A stretch of DNA of 64,000 nucleotides from Planotetraspora sp. A-T 1434 (GTDB lineage: Bacteria > Actinomycetota > Actinomycetes > Streptosporangiales > Streptosporangiaceae). The stretch covers positions 186,001 through 250,000 of the forward strand of contig NZ_JAOEGB010000005.1 of assembly GCF_025420585.1 (NCBI RefSeq). The letters are read 5' to 3'. Positions 1 through 8,087 of the stretch are shown piece after piece (position 1 is the stretch's first letter; each line of letters begins with the position of its first letter). The position numbers were made by a program, and so were the translations under genes. The notes below the pieces were generated by a model. That model saw nothing but the letters and a program-made list of their open reading frames with translations, was not told the DNA's origin and ran no database searches.

Positions 1-750
1 GGCGTCTACGATGAGTTCACCGAGGGCCGTACGGCACGGCAGTGGCTGGAGCATCTCTACACGGCCTGGCGCGAGACGGCCCCGTTCCCGGTGCCGCCGT
101 TCGCGGAGTTCTGGGAGGCGGGCGAGCTTGAGCTGCCGCCCGGGCACGAGCGGGAGACCCTGTTCGAGCGCTTCCGGGCCGACCCGGAGGGCAGCCCGCT
201 CCGGACGCCGAGCGGCCGCATCGAGATCACCTCGGCGACCGTGGCGGGATTCGGCTACGACGACTGCCCGGGCCACCCGGTGTGGCTGGACCCCGGCCCG
301 GACCCTCATCCGCTGCTCCTGATCGCGAACCAGCCGTCGACCCGGCTGCACAGCCAGCTCGACCCCGGCGCGGTCAGCCAGGCGAGCAAGATCTCGGGAA
401 GGGAGCCACTGCGCATGCACCCCTCTGACGCATCCGCCCGTGGCATCGCCGATGGCGACGTCGTCCGGGTGTTCAACGACAGGGGCGCCTGCCTCGCGGG
501 AGCCGTACTGTCCGAAGACCTGCGCCCCGGCGTCGTCCAGCTCGCGACGGGCGCGTGGTACGACCCGCTGGGAGACCTGTGCGTGCACGGGAACCCCAAC
601 GTCCTCACCGCCGACGTGCCGTCCTCACGGCTGTCCCAGGGATGCGCCGGGCAGCACGCGCGGGTCGACGTCGAACGGTTCGACGGAGACCCGCCGCCGG
701 TCACCGTGCTCGCGCCGCCGCGCCTGCTCTCCCGGGAGGTCGCGTCATGA
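1..750 (+). CDS. Molybdopterin-dependent oxidoreductase, C-terminal part (5' end outside window)
   Basis: The reading frame is open from the first base, so this is the last ~249 residues of a longer protein. Motifs such as LLLIANQPSTRLHSQLD (about residues 105-121), REPLRMHPSDA and GIADGDVVRVFN are typical of the molydopterin-dinucleotide-binding domain at the C-terminus of DMSO-reductase-family enzymes, closest in style to BisC/TorA-type sulfoxide or N-oxide reductases. The active-site and any Fe-S regions lie upstream of the window, so the substrate cannot be read. The stop codon overlaps the next start (ATGA), which suggests translational coupling with the monooxygenase-like gene and a joint role in oxidising or reducing a sulfur- or nitrogen-containing compound (inference). 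Confidence 0.85.
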   Translation, partial: GVYDEFTEGRTARQWLEHLYTAWRETAPFPVPPFAEFWEAGELELPPGHERETLFERFRADPEGSPLRTPSGRIEITSATVAGFGYDDCPGHPVWLDPGPDPHPLLLIANQPSTRLHSQLDPGAVSQASKISGREPLRMHPSDASARGIADGDVVRVFNDRGACLAGAVLSEDLRPGVVQLATGAWYDPLGDLCVHGNPNVLTADVPSSRLSQGCAGQHARVDVERFDGDPPPVTVLAPPRLLSREVAS

Positions 751-1895
751 CGGTGAGAGCGGGCGAGTTCGCCCGGGCGCTGGCCGGGATCGCGGAGCGG
801 GCGGAGCGGCACGACCGGGAGGCGAGCTTCCCGCACGAGGCGTTCGACGACCTGCACCGCGCCGGAGTGCTCACGCTGACGCTCCCGAAGGAGCTCGACG
901 GGGGAGGGGCGGGGCTCGCGGAGACCGCCGCGGTCCTGGGCGAGGTGGGCAAGGCCGACCCGTCGGTGGGCCTGGTCACCGCCCAGCATCTGATGGCGCA
1001 CGCCGCGCTCGCCCGTCCGGACAACCCGTGGCCCGCCTCCGTGCGGGAGCGCGTGCAGCGATCGAACCGCGACGGCGTGGCGCTGATCAACGCCCTCCGG
1101 GTCGAGCCCGACCTCGGCACGCCCGCCCGGGGCGGCCTGCCCGCGACGGTCGCCGCCCGGTCGGCGGACGGCTGGCGCGTCACCGGCCACAAGATATATT
1201 CGACCGGGATCCCCGCCCTGCGCTGGCTCTCGGTATGGGCGCGCACGGACGACGAGAACCCCCTCGTCGGGGCGTTCCTGGTGGAGGCCGGCACGCCTGG
1301 TTACCGTGTCGAGGAGACCTGGGACCACCTCGGCATGCGGGCCACCCGCAGCGACGACGTCATCTTCACGGGCGCGTGGATCCCGGCCGGCCACGCCGTG
1401 GACGTGAACCCGCCCGGCGCACCGCCAGCCGGGCGCGGCCTGCCGTTCCTGGCGTGGAACAACGTGCTGCTCAGCGCCGTCTACGACGGCGTGGCCAGGG
1501 CGGCCCGCGACTGGCTGGTCCGCTACTTGAACGAGCGGGTCCCGGCCAACCTCGGCAGACCGCTGGCCTCGCTGCCCCGCTTTCAGGCGGCGGTGGGCGA
1601 GATCGAGGCGCTGCTGCTGACCAACTCCCGCCTGCTCTCCGCGACGGCAGCCGCCGTCGACTCGGGGGAGCCGGTGCCCGACTCGGGGCTCGTCAAGTAC
1701 ACCGTGACCGGCAACGCGATCAGGGCCGTCGAGATCGGCATCGCGCTGATCGGCAACCCCGGCCTGCACCGGGGGAACCCGATCGAACGGCACTACCGCG
1801 ACGTGCTGTGCAGCCGCATCCACACCCCTCAGGACGACACCATCCTCACCGGCGCGGGAGCGCACGCGCTCTCCGAAGGGAGCATCCCCACATGA
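747..1895 (+). CDS. Acyl-CoA dehydrogenase-fold flavin monooxygenase (DszC/SfnB-like)
   Basis: A 382-residue protein with the acyl-CoA dehydrogenase fold: a helical N-terminus (LPKELDGGGAGLAETAAVLG near residues 48-67), a mid beta domain (GWRVTGHKIYSTG near 143-155) and a C-terminal helical domain. The stretch MRATRSDDVIFTGAWIP resembles the DszC/SfnB group, which are FMNH2-dependent monooxygenases and not true dehydrogenases. The ATG at 747 forms an ATGA overlap with the upstream oxidoreductase; an in-frame extension upstream exists but would run antisense-like through that gene. A flavin reductase 76 bp downstream supplies the expected partner, so a two-component oxygenase is the most economical reading. 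An acyl-CoA dehydrogenase proper remains possible. Confidence 0.8.
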   Translation: MTVRAGEFARALAGIAERAERHDREASFPHEAFDDLHRAGVLTLTLPKELDGGGAGLAETAAVLGEVGKADPSVGLVTAQHLMAHAALARPDNPWPASVRERVQRSNRDGVALINALRVEPDLGTPARGGLPATVAARSADGWRVTGHKIYSTGIPALRWLSVWARTDDENPLVGAFLVEAGTPGYRVEETWDHLGMRATRSDDVIFTGAWIPAGHAVDVNPPGAPPAGRGLPFLAWNNVLLSAVYDGVARAARDWLVRYLNERVPANLGRPLASLPRFQAAVGEIEALLLTNSRLLSATAAAVDSGEPVPDSGLVKYTVTGNAIRAVEIGIALIGNPGLHRGNPIERHYRDVLCSRIHTPQDDTILTGAGAHALSEGSIPT

Positions 1896-1971
1896 CTCCT
1901 CACCACTGGCCCTCTCACCACCGGCAGGGGACTGGCCCGCGCGAGAGCCGTACGACGGGGGAGGCCCGCGC

Positions 1972-2514
1972 ATGAGCGTCGACGCGGTCGAGAACGGCCT
2001 GCCCGGGGTCGGCGGGGCAGGTGACGTGTTCCTCTCGGCGTTCCGCCGGCATGCCGCGGGCGTCGCGGTCGTCACCGCCCTGTCGAAGGGCGGGCCCGTC
2101 GGTTTCACGGCGACCTCGGTGGCGTCGGTGTCGCTCGACCCTCCGCTGCTGTCGTTCGGCATCTCGGTCGGCGCGTCGAGCTGGCCCGCGATCCGGGACA
2201 CCGACAGCTTCGTCGTCCACATCCTGTCGGCCGGGCAGCGCGACGTGGCCGGGCTGTTCGCCCGCAAGGGCGCGGACAGGTTCGGCCCCCGGACCCGCTG
2301 GAGCTCCCTGCCGACCGGCGAACCCGTGCTGGACGGCGTGGCGGCGTGGCTGCGCTGCAGCGTCCAGGAGCGGTTCATCGCGGGGGACCACCGGCTCGTG
2401 ATCGGCCTGGTCACCGACGGCGACGTGGACCACGGGCACGGGCCGTTGCTCTACCACGACGGCGCGTTCGGCGTCCTCGCCGCGCACCCGTCGGACAGCG
2501 ACAAGGGACCATGA
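1972..2514 (+). CDS. Flavin reductase family protein (oxygenase partner)
   Basis: A 180-residue protein of the flavin-reductase-like (HpaC/DszD) family: HAAGVAVVTA, GPVGFTATSVASVSLDPPLL and LFARKGADRF are the usual conserved stretches, covering almost the whole length. Such enzymes use NAD(P)H to make free FMNH2 or FADH2 for a partner monooxygenase. The preceding acyl-CoA-dehydrogenase-like monooxygenase is the obvious partner. The start has a strong GGGGGAGG ribosome-binding site just upstream. The gene ends 42 bp before the cupin gene and very probably belongs to the same transcript. Confidence 0.88.
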   Translation: MSVDAVENGLPGVGGAGDVFLSAFRRHAAGVAVVTALSKGGPVGFTATSVASVSLDPPLLSFGISVGASSWPAIRDTDSFVVHILSAGQRDVAGLFARKGADRFGPRTRWSSLPTGEPVLDGVAAWLRCSVQERFIAGDHRLVIGLVTDGDVDHGHGPLLYHDGAFGVLAAHPSDSDKGP

Positions 2515-2556
2515 TTGTCGGGCGCGCCATCGGAGGCGCGCCCGAGGAGGAGAACC

Positions 2557-3042
2557 ATGAGTGACGTGCCCATTTCGCCGGGTCTTGCCGACCTGCCGGA
2601 CGACCCGTTCCATCGGCGGCTGCACCACATCGTCCCCGGAGGGCTGACGTCGGAGACGGCGCAGACGTCCGGCATGCACCGCCGGGCCGCGATCAGCGGG
2701 GCCACCGTCGGCTCGTCGCGGCTCTGGATGGGGCAGACCCACGTCGCCCCGGCCACATCATCGGCGAACCACCACCACGGCGACTCCGAGACCGCCATCT
2801 ACGTCGTCAGCGGCACCCCGTCTTTCGTGTTCCTAGACATCGACGGCGACGAGCCGCGGGAGGTGCGGGTCGACACCAGACCCGGCGACTACATCTTCGT
2901 CCCGCCGTTCGTGCCGCATCGTGAGGAGAACCCCGACCCCGACAACGAGGCGGTCGTCGTCATCGCGCGCAGCTCACAGGAGGCCATCGTGGTCAACCTC
3001 CCCGACCTCCGCTGGACGCTCCGCGACATCCGAAACAAATGA
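2557..3042 (+). CDS. Cupin-domain protein
   Basis: A 161-residue single-cupin protein. The metal-site motif is seen as NHHHGDSETAIYVVSG (about residues 70-85) and PGDYIFVPPFVPHREEN (about 109-125), that is, three His plus Glu in motif 1 and a His in motif 2. The ATG at 2557 is chosen because GAGGAGGAG lies 6-8 bases upstream; a longer in-frame start exists without such a site. It is the last gene of the oxidoreductase/monooxygenase run and could be a small dioxygenase, an isomerase or a ligand sensor; the sequence does not decide. Confidence 0.85.
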   Translation: MSDVPISPGLADLPDDPFHRRLHHIVPGGLTSETAQTSGMHRRAAISGATVGSSRLWMGQTHVAPATSSANHHHGDSETAIYVVSGTPSFVFLDIDGDEPREVRVDTRPGDYIFVPPFVPHREENPDPDNEAVVVIARSSQEAIVVNLPDLRWTLRDIRNK

Positions 3043-3141
3043 CCCGCAAATCGTGATGCCAGAAATTGGGCATGGAAAGGCGCGTTTCTGTGATTTCCCG
3101 GCTGTCGCCCGGCTTCGCGCCGGAGCCCGTAAATTCGCTTC

Positions 3142-4272
3142 ATGCCGTCTACAGGGGAAAAGCGGGTGTACGGGCGGCGACCGCCGCGTCGACTGCGTCT
3201 GGGGCAGGTGATCGCGGTAGTCGTCCTGCTCTTCGGCGCTTCGGCGTCCTTCGCCATGCCCGCGGTCCGGCGGCCGCCCCTTGGTGCTGACGGGTGCCCG
3301 ACGGCCTGGGTGGAGGAGCGGGACGTCTTCGACCTGCCCGGCCCGCTGGTGCCGGACGGCGCCGTCTCCGTGACGTTGTGCGAGCTGGTCACCCGGTTGC
3401 CCTATAGAGGCAGGCCCGCTCGGTCGCCATGGTCAGGCCAAGCGCGGACGCTCACCACCAGGGTCGCCGACATGGTGACCGTGCTCAACGCGCTGCCCAC
3501 CCGCGACGAGCTGGAGGCGAGGATTCGCGCGCGGAGCAAGGCGGAAGGCCGCCCTCTGCCGGAGGACGTTCATGTGGGGACCGGGTGTACCGATATCGGC
3601 TTTCCCTCAGAGCTGTCCTTCGCGGTTCACTACGTCGAGGGGCCGCCCGCCGTGGTCCTGCTGGACCGCAACTGCGGCACCGCCCGCTTCGGCGCGCGAA
3701 CCCGGTACCTCAACTTTTCCGACGGTAAGCCGATCGACACATTTCTCGGGTTCTACCGGGACCAGCTCGCGTCCAGGGGGTTCGTCGTCGCGGCTCCCGC
3801 CTGCCCAGCCGTGCTGCGTGTCCGGCGGAGCAACGAAGATGTCATCACCGACGTGCCCAGGGACGACATCGCCCGCAACCGTGGTGGTTCGGCCGCGCAC
3901 CTTCCGAGCCCGCTTGCGGCGGTCACCGCCTGCCGCTATGTCCGGCAGGGCGACACGCTGCGGCTGGGTCACAGCCGGACGCTGCGCGACGAGCTGGGAC
4001 CGATTCGCGACCTGCTCAACACCGCGACGGCCATCGAGGAAGTGAGAAAGGGCGGGGGCACAGAGGTCGTCAACTGGACCCGCTGCGGTGTGGCGGGTTC
4101 AACGGCCGATCCGGTCAAGCGCCTCGATGTGGTGTGGGTGGCTGACGTGACCGGGGCGGTCGCCGAGATCCGTGTCTGGCGTGCTCCCTGCGCCGCGGTC
4201 TTCCCGGGGATGGGGGGCGTCGTGGCGAAGCCCGCGCTTCTGGTCAGGCTCGACGACTGGCTGCGAGGGTGA
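3142..4272 (+). CDS. Hypothetical protein with N-terminal membrane anchor
   Basis: A 376-residue protein I do not recognise. Residues about 20-42 form a hydrophobic stretch (LGQVIAVVVLLFGASASFAM) after an Arg-rich start, suggesting either a membrane anchor or a signal peptide with AMP-A-like cleavage. The remaining ~330 residues are presumably outside the membrane and contain several cysteines (GCPTAW, TLCEL, TGCTDIG, DRNCGT, APACPA, TACRY, TRCGV, APCAA), enough for disulfides. No catalytic motif is apparent. There is no clear ribosome-binding site, and the 99-bp upstream gap makes it a probable single transcription unit. Confidence 0.7.
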   Translation: MPSTGEKRVYGRRPPRRLRLGQVIAVVVLLFGASASFAMPAVRRPPLGADGCPTAWVEERDVFDLPGPLVPDGAVSVTLCELVTRLPYRGRPARSPWSGQARTLTTRVADMVTVLNALPTRDELEARIRARSKAEGRPLPEDVHVGTGCTDIGFPSELSFAVHYVEGPPAVVLLDRNCGTARFGARTRYLNFSDGKPIDTFLGFYRDQLASRGFVVAAPACPAVLRVRRSNEDVITDVPRDDIARNRGGSAAHLPSPLAAVTACRYVRQGDTLRLGHSRTLRDELGPIRDLLNTATAIEEVRKGGGTEVVNWTRCGVAGSTADPVKRLDVVWVADVTGAVAEIRVWRAPCAAVFPGMGGVVAKPALLVRLDDWLRG

Positions 4273-4348
4273 CCGGGACCACCACCCAGTGGAGACGTCG
4301 AAGCTGTGACTTACTTTGTAAAGGCGCACCCTCGCGATAGCGATCAAG

Positions 4349-4897
4349 GTGGGACCCGGCACCATTGTCGCCGTGAAAACGAAAAAAGCGACGACGACCG
4401 AACGGATCGGACCGCCCCTGATCGCGGGGGAGCGCGAGATGCTGCGGGCTCACCTCGACTTTCACCGTGCGACGCTCGCCCTGAAGTGCGACGGCCTCTC
4501 GGACGAGGACCTGCGCCGCCAGTCGATGCCGCCCTCGACGCTGTCACTGCTGGGCCTGGTGCGGCACATGGCCGAGGTGGAGCGCGCATGGTTCCGCCGG
4601 GCGATGAACGGGGAGGACGTCCCGCTCGTGTGGTCCGAGAAGGGCGACTACCAGGCGGCGTACGACGCGAGCACGGCCACGCGGTCGGAGGCGTTCGAGG
4701 CATGGGAGGCGGAGGTCGCCCACTCGCGCCGGATCGAGCGGGAGGCGGAGTCGCTCGACGTGATCGGCCACCAGCCCCGGTGGGGTGAGGACGTCTCGCT
4801 CCGGATGGTCATGCTGCACCTGATCCACGAGTACGCCCGGCACAACGGGCACGCCGACTTCCTCCGCGAGGGAATCGACGGGACCGTCGGGGCCTGA
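4349..4897 (+). CDS. DinB/DUF664 family protein
   Basis: A protein of about 182 residues in the DUF664 branch of the DinB-like four-helix-bundle family. The LDFHRATLALKCDGL stretch, LLGLVRHMAEVERAWFRRAM and HLIHEYARHNGHADFLRE carry the three His positions expected for the metal site (H of RHMAEVE, H of LIHEYARH, H of NGHAD). Related enzymes include mycothiol- or bacillithiol-dependent S-transferases, which suggests a thiol-transfer or detoxification role, unproven here. The start is uncertain: GTG at 4349 is used, but GTG at 4373 is equally plausible since neither has a convincing ribosome-binding site. Confidence 0.8.
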   Translation: MGPGTIVAVKTKKATTTERIGPPLIAGEREMLRAHLDFHRATLALKCDGLSDEDLRRQSMPPSTLSLLGLVRHMAEVERAWFRRAMNGEDVPLVWSEKGDYQAAYDASTATRSEAFEAWEAEVAHSRRIEREAESLDVIGHQPRWGEDVSLRMVMLHLIHEYARHNGHADFLREGIDGTVGA

Positions 4898-4942
4898 CAC
4901 CCGCCGGGCGGAGCCGTGTGCCGGGTTGGCTAGCCTTGTCGG

Positions 4943-5578
4943 ATGCCCGTGCCGTACCTGACCGTCCGTGATGTCACCGAGCATGAGATCGAGGTCCGGC
5001 ACTCGCGGTTCATCTGCGCGCTGGCCCCTGTCGACTCGGAGGACGCCGCGCGGGAGTTCGTCGCCGGGCGCAAGCGGCGCTGGAGTGACGCGACCCACAA
5101 CTGCTCGGCGTACGTCATCGGGGCACAGCCGGGACACTCCGGCGCGCAGAAGGCCGACGACGACGGAGAGCCGGGCGGGACCGCCGGGACGCCGATGCTG
5201 GAGGTCCTGAGCCGGCGGGGGTACGCGGACGTGGCCGCCGTGGTCACCCGCTACTTCGGCGGAGTGCTGCTGGGGGCCGGTGGTCTCGCCAGGGCGTACG
5301 GCGGGGCGGTCAGTGAGACGCTGGACCGGGCGGAGAGCGTGCGGATGATCCCGGCGAGGGTCGTGCGCGTGACGGCGGACCACGCCCAGGCGGGCCGGTT
5401 GGAGAGCGACCTGCGGGCCTCGCCGTACGCGCTGAGGCACGTGGACTACGGCGACCGGGTCACGTTCGAGGTGAACGTCGCACTGGACGGCGTGCCCGGG
5501 TTCGAGGAGTGGCTGGCCACGGCGACCGCCGGCCGGGCCGTCCCCAGCCTCGGCGAGCACGTCCACGTGGCCGAGTGA
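4943..5578 (+). CDS. IMPACT/YigZ family protein
   Basis: A 211-residue protein of the widespread YigZ/IMPACT family. The N-terminal domain shows SRFICALAPVD, DATHNCSAYVIG, DDDGEPGGTAGTPML and VVTRYFGGVLLGAGGL, the family's signature run; the C-terminal ~70 residues form the smaller EF-G-V-like domain. Length matches the family (about 200-215). The biochemical role is not settled; links to translation control are proposed for eukaryotic IMPACT. It stands alone, 45 bp after the DinB gene. Confidence 0.93.
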   Translation: MPVPYLTVRDVTEHEIEVRHSRFICALAPVDSEDAAREFVAGRKRRWSDATHNCSAYVIGAQPGHSGAQKADDDGEPGGTAGTPMLEVLSRRGYADVAAVVTRYFGGVLLGAGGLARAYGGAVSETLDRAESVRMIPARVVRVTADHAQAGRLESDLRASPYALRHVDYGDRVTFEVNVALDGVPGFEEWLATATAGRAVPSLGEHVHVAE

Positions 5579-5752
5579 CACCTGGCCGAGCGAAGCTGAT
5601 CCAGGACCGGCAGGAGTCCTGGCGGCTTTTCTCCCCTGGAAGTCTCTATGGACGTCGTCGGCCTCGCCCGGCTGCGGTTCGCCGTCACGGGAAGCCTCCA
5701 CTTCCTGTTCGTCCGGAGGAGATGCTGTTCGGGGATATGGCACACTGCCACG

Positions 5753-6691
5753 ATGACCCCAGCGATCACCTCAGCGATCACCTCAGCGATCACCGCGGCG
5801 GCCGCGGGCACCTGGAAGCTCGGCGACCTGACAGTCAACCGGATGGGATTCGGCGCGATGCGCCTGACCGGCAGCGCCGCCTTCGACCTCGGCACGCCGA
5901 GCGATCGGGAACGTTCGATCCGCGTGTTGCGGCGCGCGATCGAGCTCGGTGTCAACCACATCGACACCGCCGCGTTCTACTTCTCGTCGCTGCGCTCCGC
6001 CAATGAGCTCATCAACCGGGCGCTCGCGCCGTACCCGGACGACCTGGTCGTCGCCACCAAGGTCTGGGCGGGCCGGGACCCGTCGGGCGAGTGGTGGTGG
6101 GCCACGCCGGAGCAGTTGCGCGGCCAGGTCGAGGAGAACCTGCGCCAGTTGGGCCGTGACCACCTGGACGTCGTGAACCTACGTGTCCCGCCAAGCCGGA
6201 GAAACGGCTCGATCGCCGAGCATTTCGGCGCGCTGGCCGAGCTCCGTGCCGCTGGGCTGATCCGCCATCTGGGCGTCTCCGGCGTCACGCCGGCACAACT
6301 GGCCGAGGCCCAGGCCATCGCGCCGGTGGTCTGCGTGCAGAACCGGTACGGCATCGACGCGGGGCACGACGACGACGAGTTCGTGCGCGCCTGCGGTGCG
6401 CAAGGTGTCGCGTTCGTGCCGTTCTTCGCCATCGCCGGCGCCGGGCGCGAGAGGGGCGCGACGGGCGCTGAGAGCGAGGAGATCCTCGCCGTGGCCCGCG
6501 CGCATGGGGTGACGGCCGCGCAGGTCCGGCTGGCGTGGACACTGCGGCTCGGGCCCCATGTGCTGGCCATCCCCGGCACGGGCAACCCGGACCACCTGGA
6601 ACAGAACGTGGCCGCCGGCGCGCTGCGGCTCTCCGCGGACGACGTGGCCCGCATCGACTCCCTGCGAGCGGACCTCCGCGGGAAGGGCTGA
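5753..6691 (+). CDS. Aldo/keto reductase
   Basis: A 312-residue NAD(P)H-dependent oxidoreductase with the AKR TIM-barrel. Seen are GFGAMRLTG, the catalytic Asp/Tyr region NHIDTAAFYFSSLRSANELI, the Lys in LVVATKVWAG, and the cofactor-binding tail LAIPGTGNPDHLEQNV. The usual catalytic His position reads DVVNLRVP, as in the YdbC-like subgroup, so the fourth tetrad residue is absent. The start at 5753 is preferred over an upstream ATG (5648) because homology begins after it. The first residues after Met are a short repeat, ITSA x3, coded by a 12-base tandem repeat. Confidence 0.88.
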   Translation: MTPAITSAITSAITAAAAGTWKLGDLTVNRMGFGAMRLTGSAAFDLGTPSDRERSIRVLRRAIELGVNHIDTAAFYFSSLRSANELINRALAPYPDDLVVATKVWAGRDPSGEWWWATPEQLRGQVEENLRQLGRDHLDVVNLRVPPSRRNGSIAEHFGALAELRAAGLIRHLGVSGVTPAQLAEAQAIAPVVCVQNRYGIDAGHDDDEFVRACGAQGVAFVPFFAIAGAGRERGATGAESEEILAVARAHGVTAAQVRLAWTLRLGPHVLAIPGTGNPDHLEQNVAAGALRLSADDVARIDSLRADLRGKG

Positions 6692-6696
6692 GCTCG

Positions 6697-7929
6697 TCAG
6701 CCTTCCAGGGCGTATTGCATCACGCGGAGCTTGGCCTGCGCCTCGGCGAGCTCGGCGGCGGGGTCGGAGCCGCCCATGATGCCGCAGCCCGCGAAGAGCC
6801 GGGCGCGGTCGCCGGAGATCTGGGCACAGCGCAGGGCGATGCCCCACTCGCCGTCGCCGCGCGCGTCGATCCAGCCGACGGGTCCGGCGTAGCCGGCGCG
6901 GTCCATGCCCTCCAGTTCGCGGATCACGTTGAGGGCGGTGCCGGTCGGCGTGCCGCCGACGGCCGCGGTGGGGTGCATCGCGGCCACCACGTCGAGGACG
7001 GACGCGCCGTCCGACAGCCGGCCGGTGACCCGGCTGGCGAGATGCTGCACGTTCGGGAGCGCCAGCAACTCGGGCTGGGCGGGCACGTCGAGGGCCGAGC
7101 ACAGGGGAGTGAGGGCCTCCCTGACCGACGCGACGGCGCAGACGTGCTCGTAGCGGTCCTTCCCGGAGGCGAACAGGGCGGCCCCGCGGGCCGCGTCCTC
7201 GGCCGGCCCGCCGCCGCGCGCGGTGGTGCCGGCGAGGACCAGCGACTCGATCGACTGGCCGGTGTGCCGGACCAGCAGTTCGGGGGTGGCTCCGACCAGG
7301 CCGCCGACGGAGAAGGTGTAGCACTCCGGATAGCGGGCGGCCAGCCGCGACAGCAGCACCCTGATGTCGATCTCCCGCTCGGCCGTGGCCATCAGGTCGC
7401 GGGCCAGCACGACCTTGTCGAGGGCGCCCGTCTTGATCTTCCGTACGGCTCTCGCGACCGTGTGCTGCCATTCGGGGGCGGTGAGCGTGCCGTCGCCGTA
7501 GCGGATGCGGCCGGGGGGTAACCAGGGCGTGACCGCGTCGAACGGGTCGTCGCCGATCGTGGTGAGCCACGCTCGCCCGCCCCTGCGGGCGAGCACCACC
7601 CGGGGGAGGACCAGCGTGGAGCCTTCGGCGTCGCCGTCGAAGGTGAACGAGCCGAACGCCACGGGGCCCGAGCCCGGCATCCCGACCTCGTCGTCGATGC
7701 GGGCGTCGCCGAAGAGCGACGACAGCCACTCGCGCGCCCACTGGAAGCGCCCGGGACCGGGCGGCACCGTCGCGCGGGCGGCCTCTCCCCAGCCCACGAG
7801 CCCTTCGCCGTGCCGGACCCAGGCGTACGGCCCGGCGGCGGGCAGCCGGGTGAGGAGGTTCCTGGGGTCGCTCACCGCGACCGTGCGAACCACGAGGGGG
7901 CGGATCAGAGCGACACTCACGCGACTCAC
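6697..7929 (-). CDS. menF: Isochorismate synthase
   Basis: A 410-residue chorismate-binding enzyme converting chorismate to isochorismate, the entry step of menaquinone (or salicylate-type siderophore) biosynthesis. The C-terminal domain holds the diagnostic runs DKVVLARDL, PECYTFSVGG, VLAGTTARGG, NVQHLASRVTG, HPTAAVGGTPTG, GYAGPVGWID and FAGCGIMGGSDP. No siderophore genes are adjacent, so a menaquinone role is favoured; in actinomycetes this gene often sits apart from the other men genes. The start is a GTG at 7929, with another in-frame GTG three codons in. It converges on the aldo/keto reductase with only 5 bp between. Confidence 0.9.
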   Translation of the reverse strand: MSRVSVALIRPLVVRTVAVSDPRNLLTRLPAAGPYAWVRHGEGLVGWGEAARATVPPGPGRFQWAREWLSSLFGDARIDDEVGMPGSGPVAFGSFTFDGDAEGSTLVLPRVVLARRGGRAWLTTIGDDPFDAVTPWLPPGRIRYGDGTLTAPEWQHTVARAVRKIKTGALDKVVLARDLMATAEREIDIRVLLSRLAARYPECYTFSVGGLVGATPELLVRHTGQSIESLVLAGTTARGGGPAEDAARGAALFASGKDRYEHVCAVASVREALTPLCSALDVPAQPELLALPNVQHLASRVTGRLSDGASVLDVVAAMHPTAAVGGTPTGTALNVIRELEGMDRAGYAGPVGWIDARGDGEWGIALRCAQISGDRARLFAGCGIMGGSDPAAELAEAQAKLRVMQYALEG

Positions 7930-8044
7930 TTTACGCAGGAACTGAACGTGTTCGACACGGCCCCCCGCGCAGCGGGGCTCCCTGTGTCAAGCGGCGATAG
8001 GAACTTGGTCACGGAAGGCACGCCTTCCCTGGTGGTCATAGAGC

Positions 8045-8085
8045 ACACCTCCGAGCGATCTCTACGTTTGGTCTCCCGGAGGTGT
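8045..8085 (+). promoter_or_regulatory. 5'-UTR hairpin that would mask the SGNH-hydrolase ribosome-binding site
   Basis: ACACCTCCG at 8045-8053 is perfectly complementary to CGGAGGTGT at 8077-8085, giving a 9-bp stem with a 23-nt loop. The 3' arm contains the GGAGG ribosome-binding site (8078-8082) of the gene starting at 8088. Folding would hide the site; opening would allow translation. This is seen in sequence; a regulatory function is inference. Confidence 0.55.
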
Positions 8086-8087
8086 TC

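Noticed and set aside
306-2414. 702-codon frame on the minus strand
   Set aside because: Antisense to three well-supported genes; its composition is Arg/Pro-rich as expected for GC-rich shadow frames.
7954-7988. Nested hairpin downstream of the isochorismate synthase start as a terminator
   Set aside because: It lies in a divergent promoter region, not after a gene; more likely leader structure of the esterase gene.
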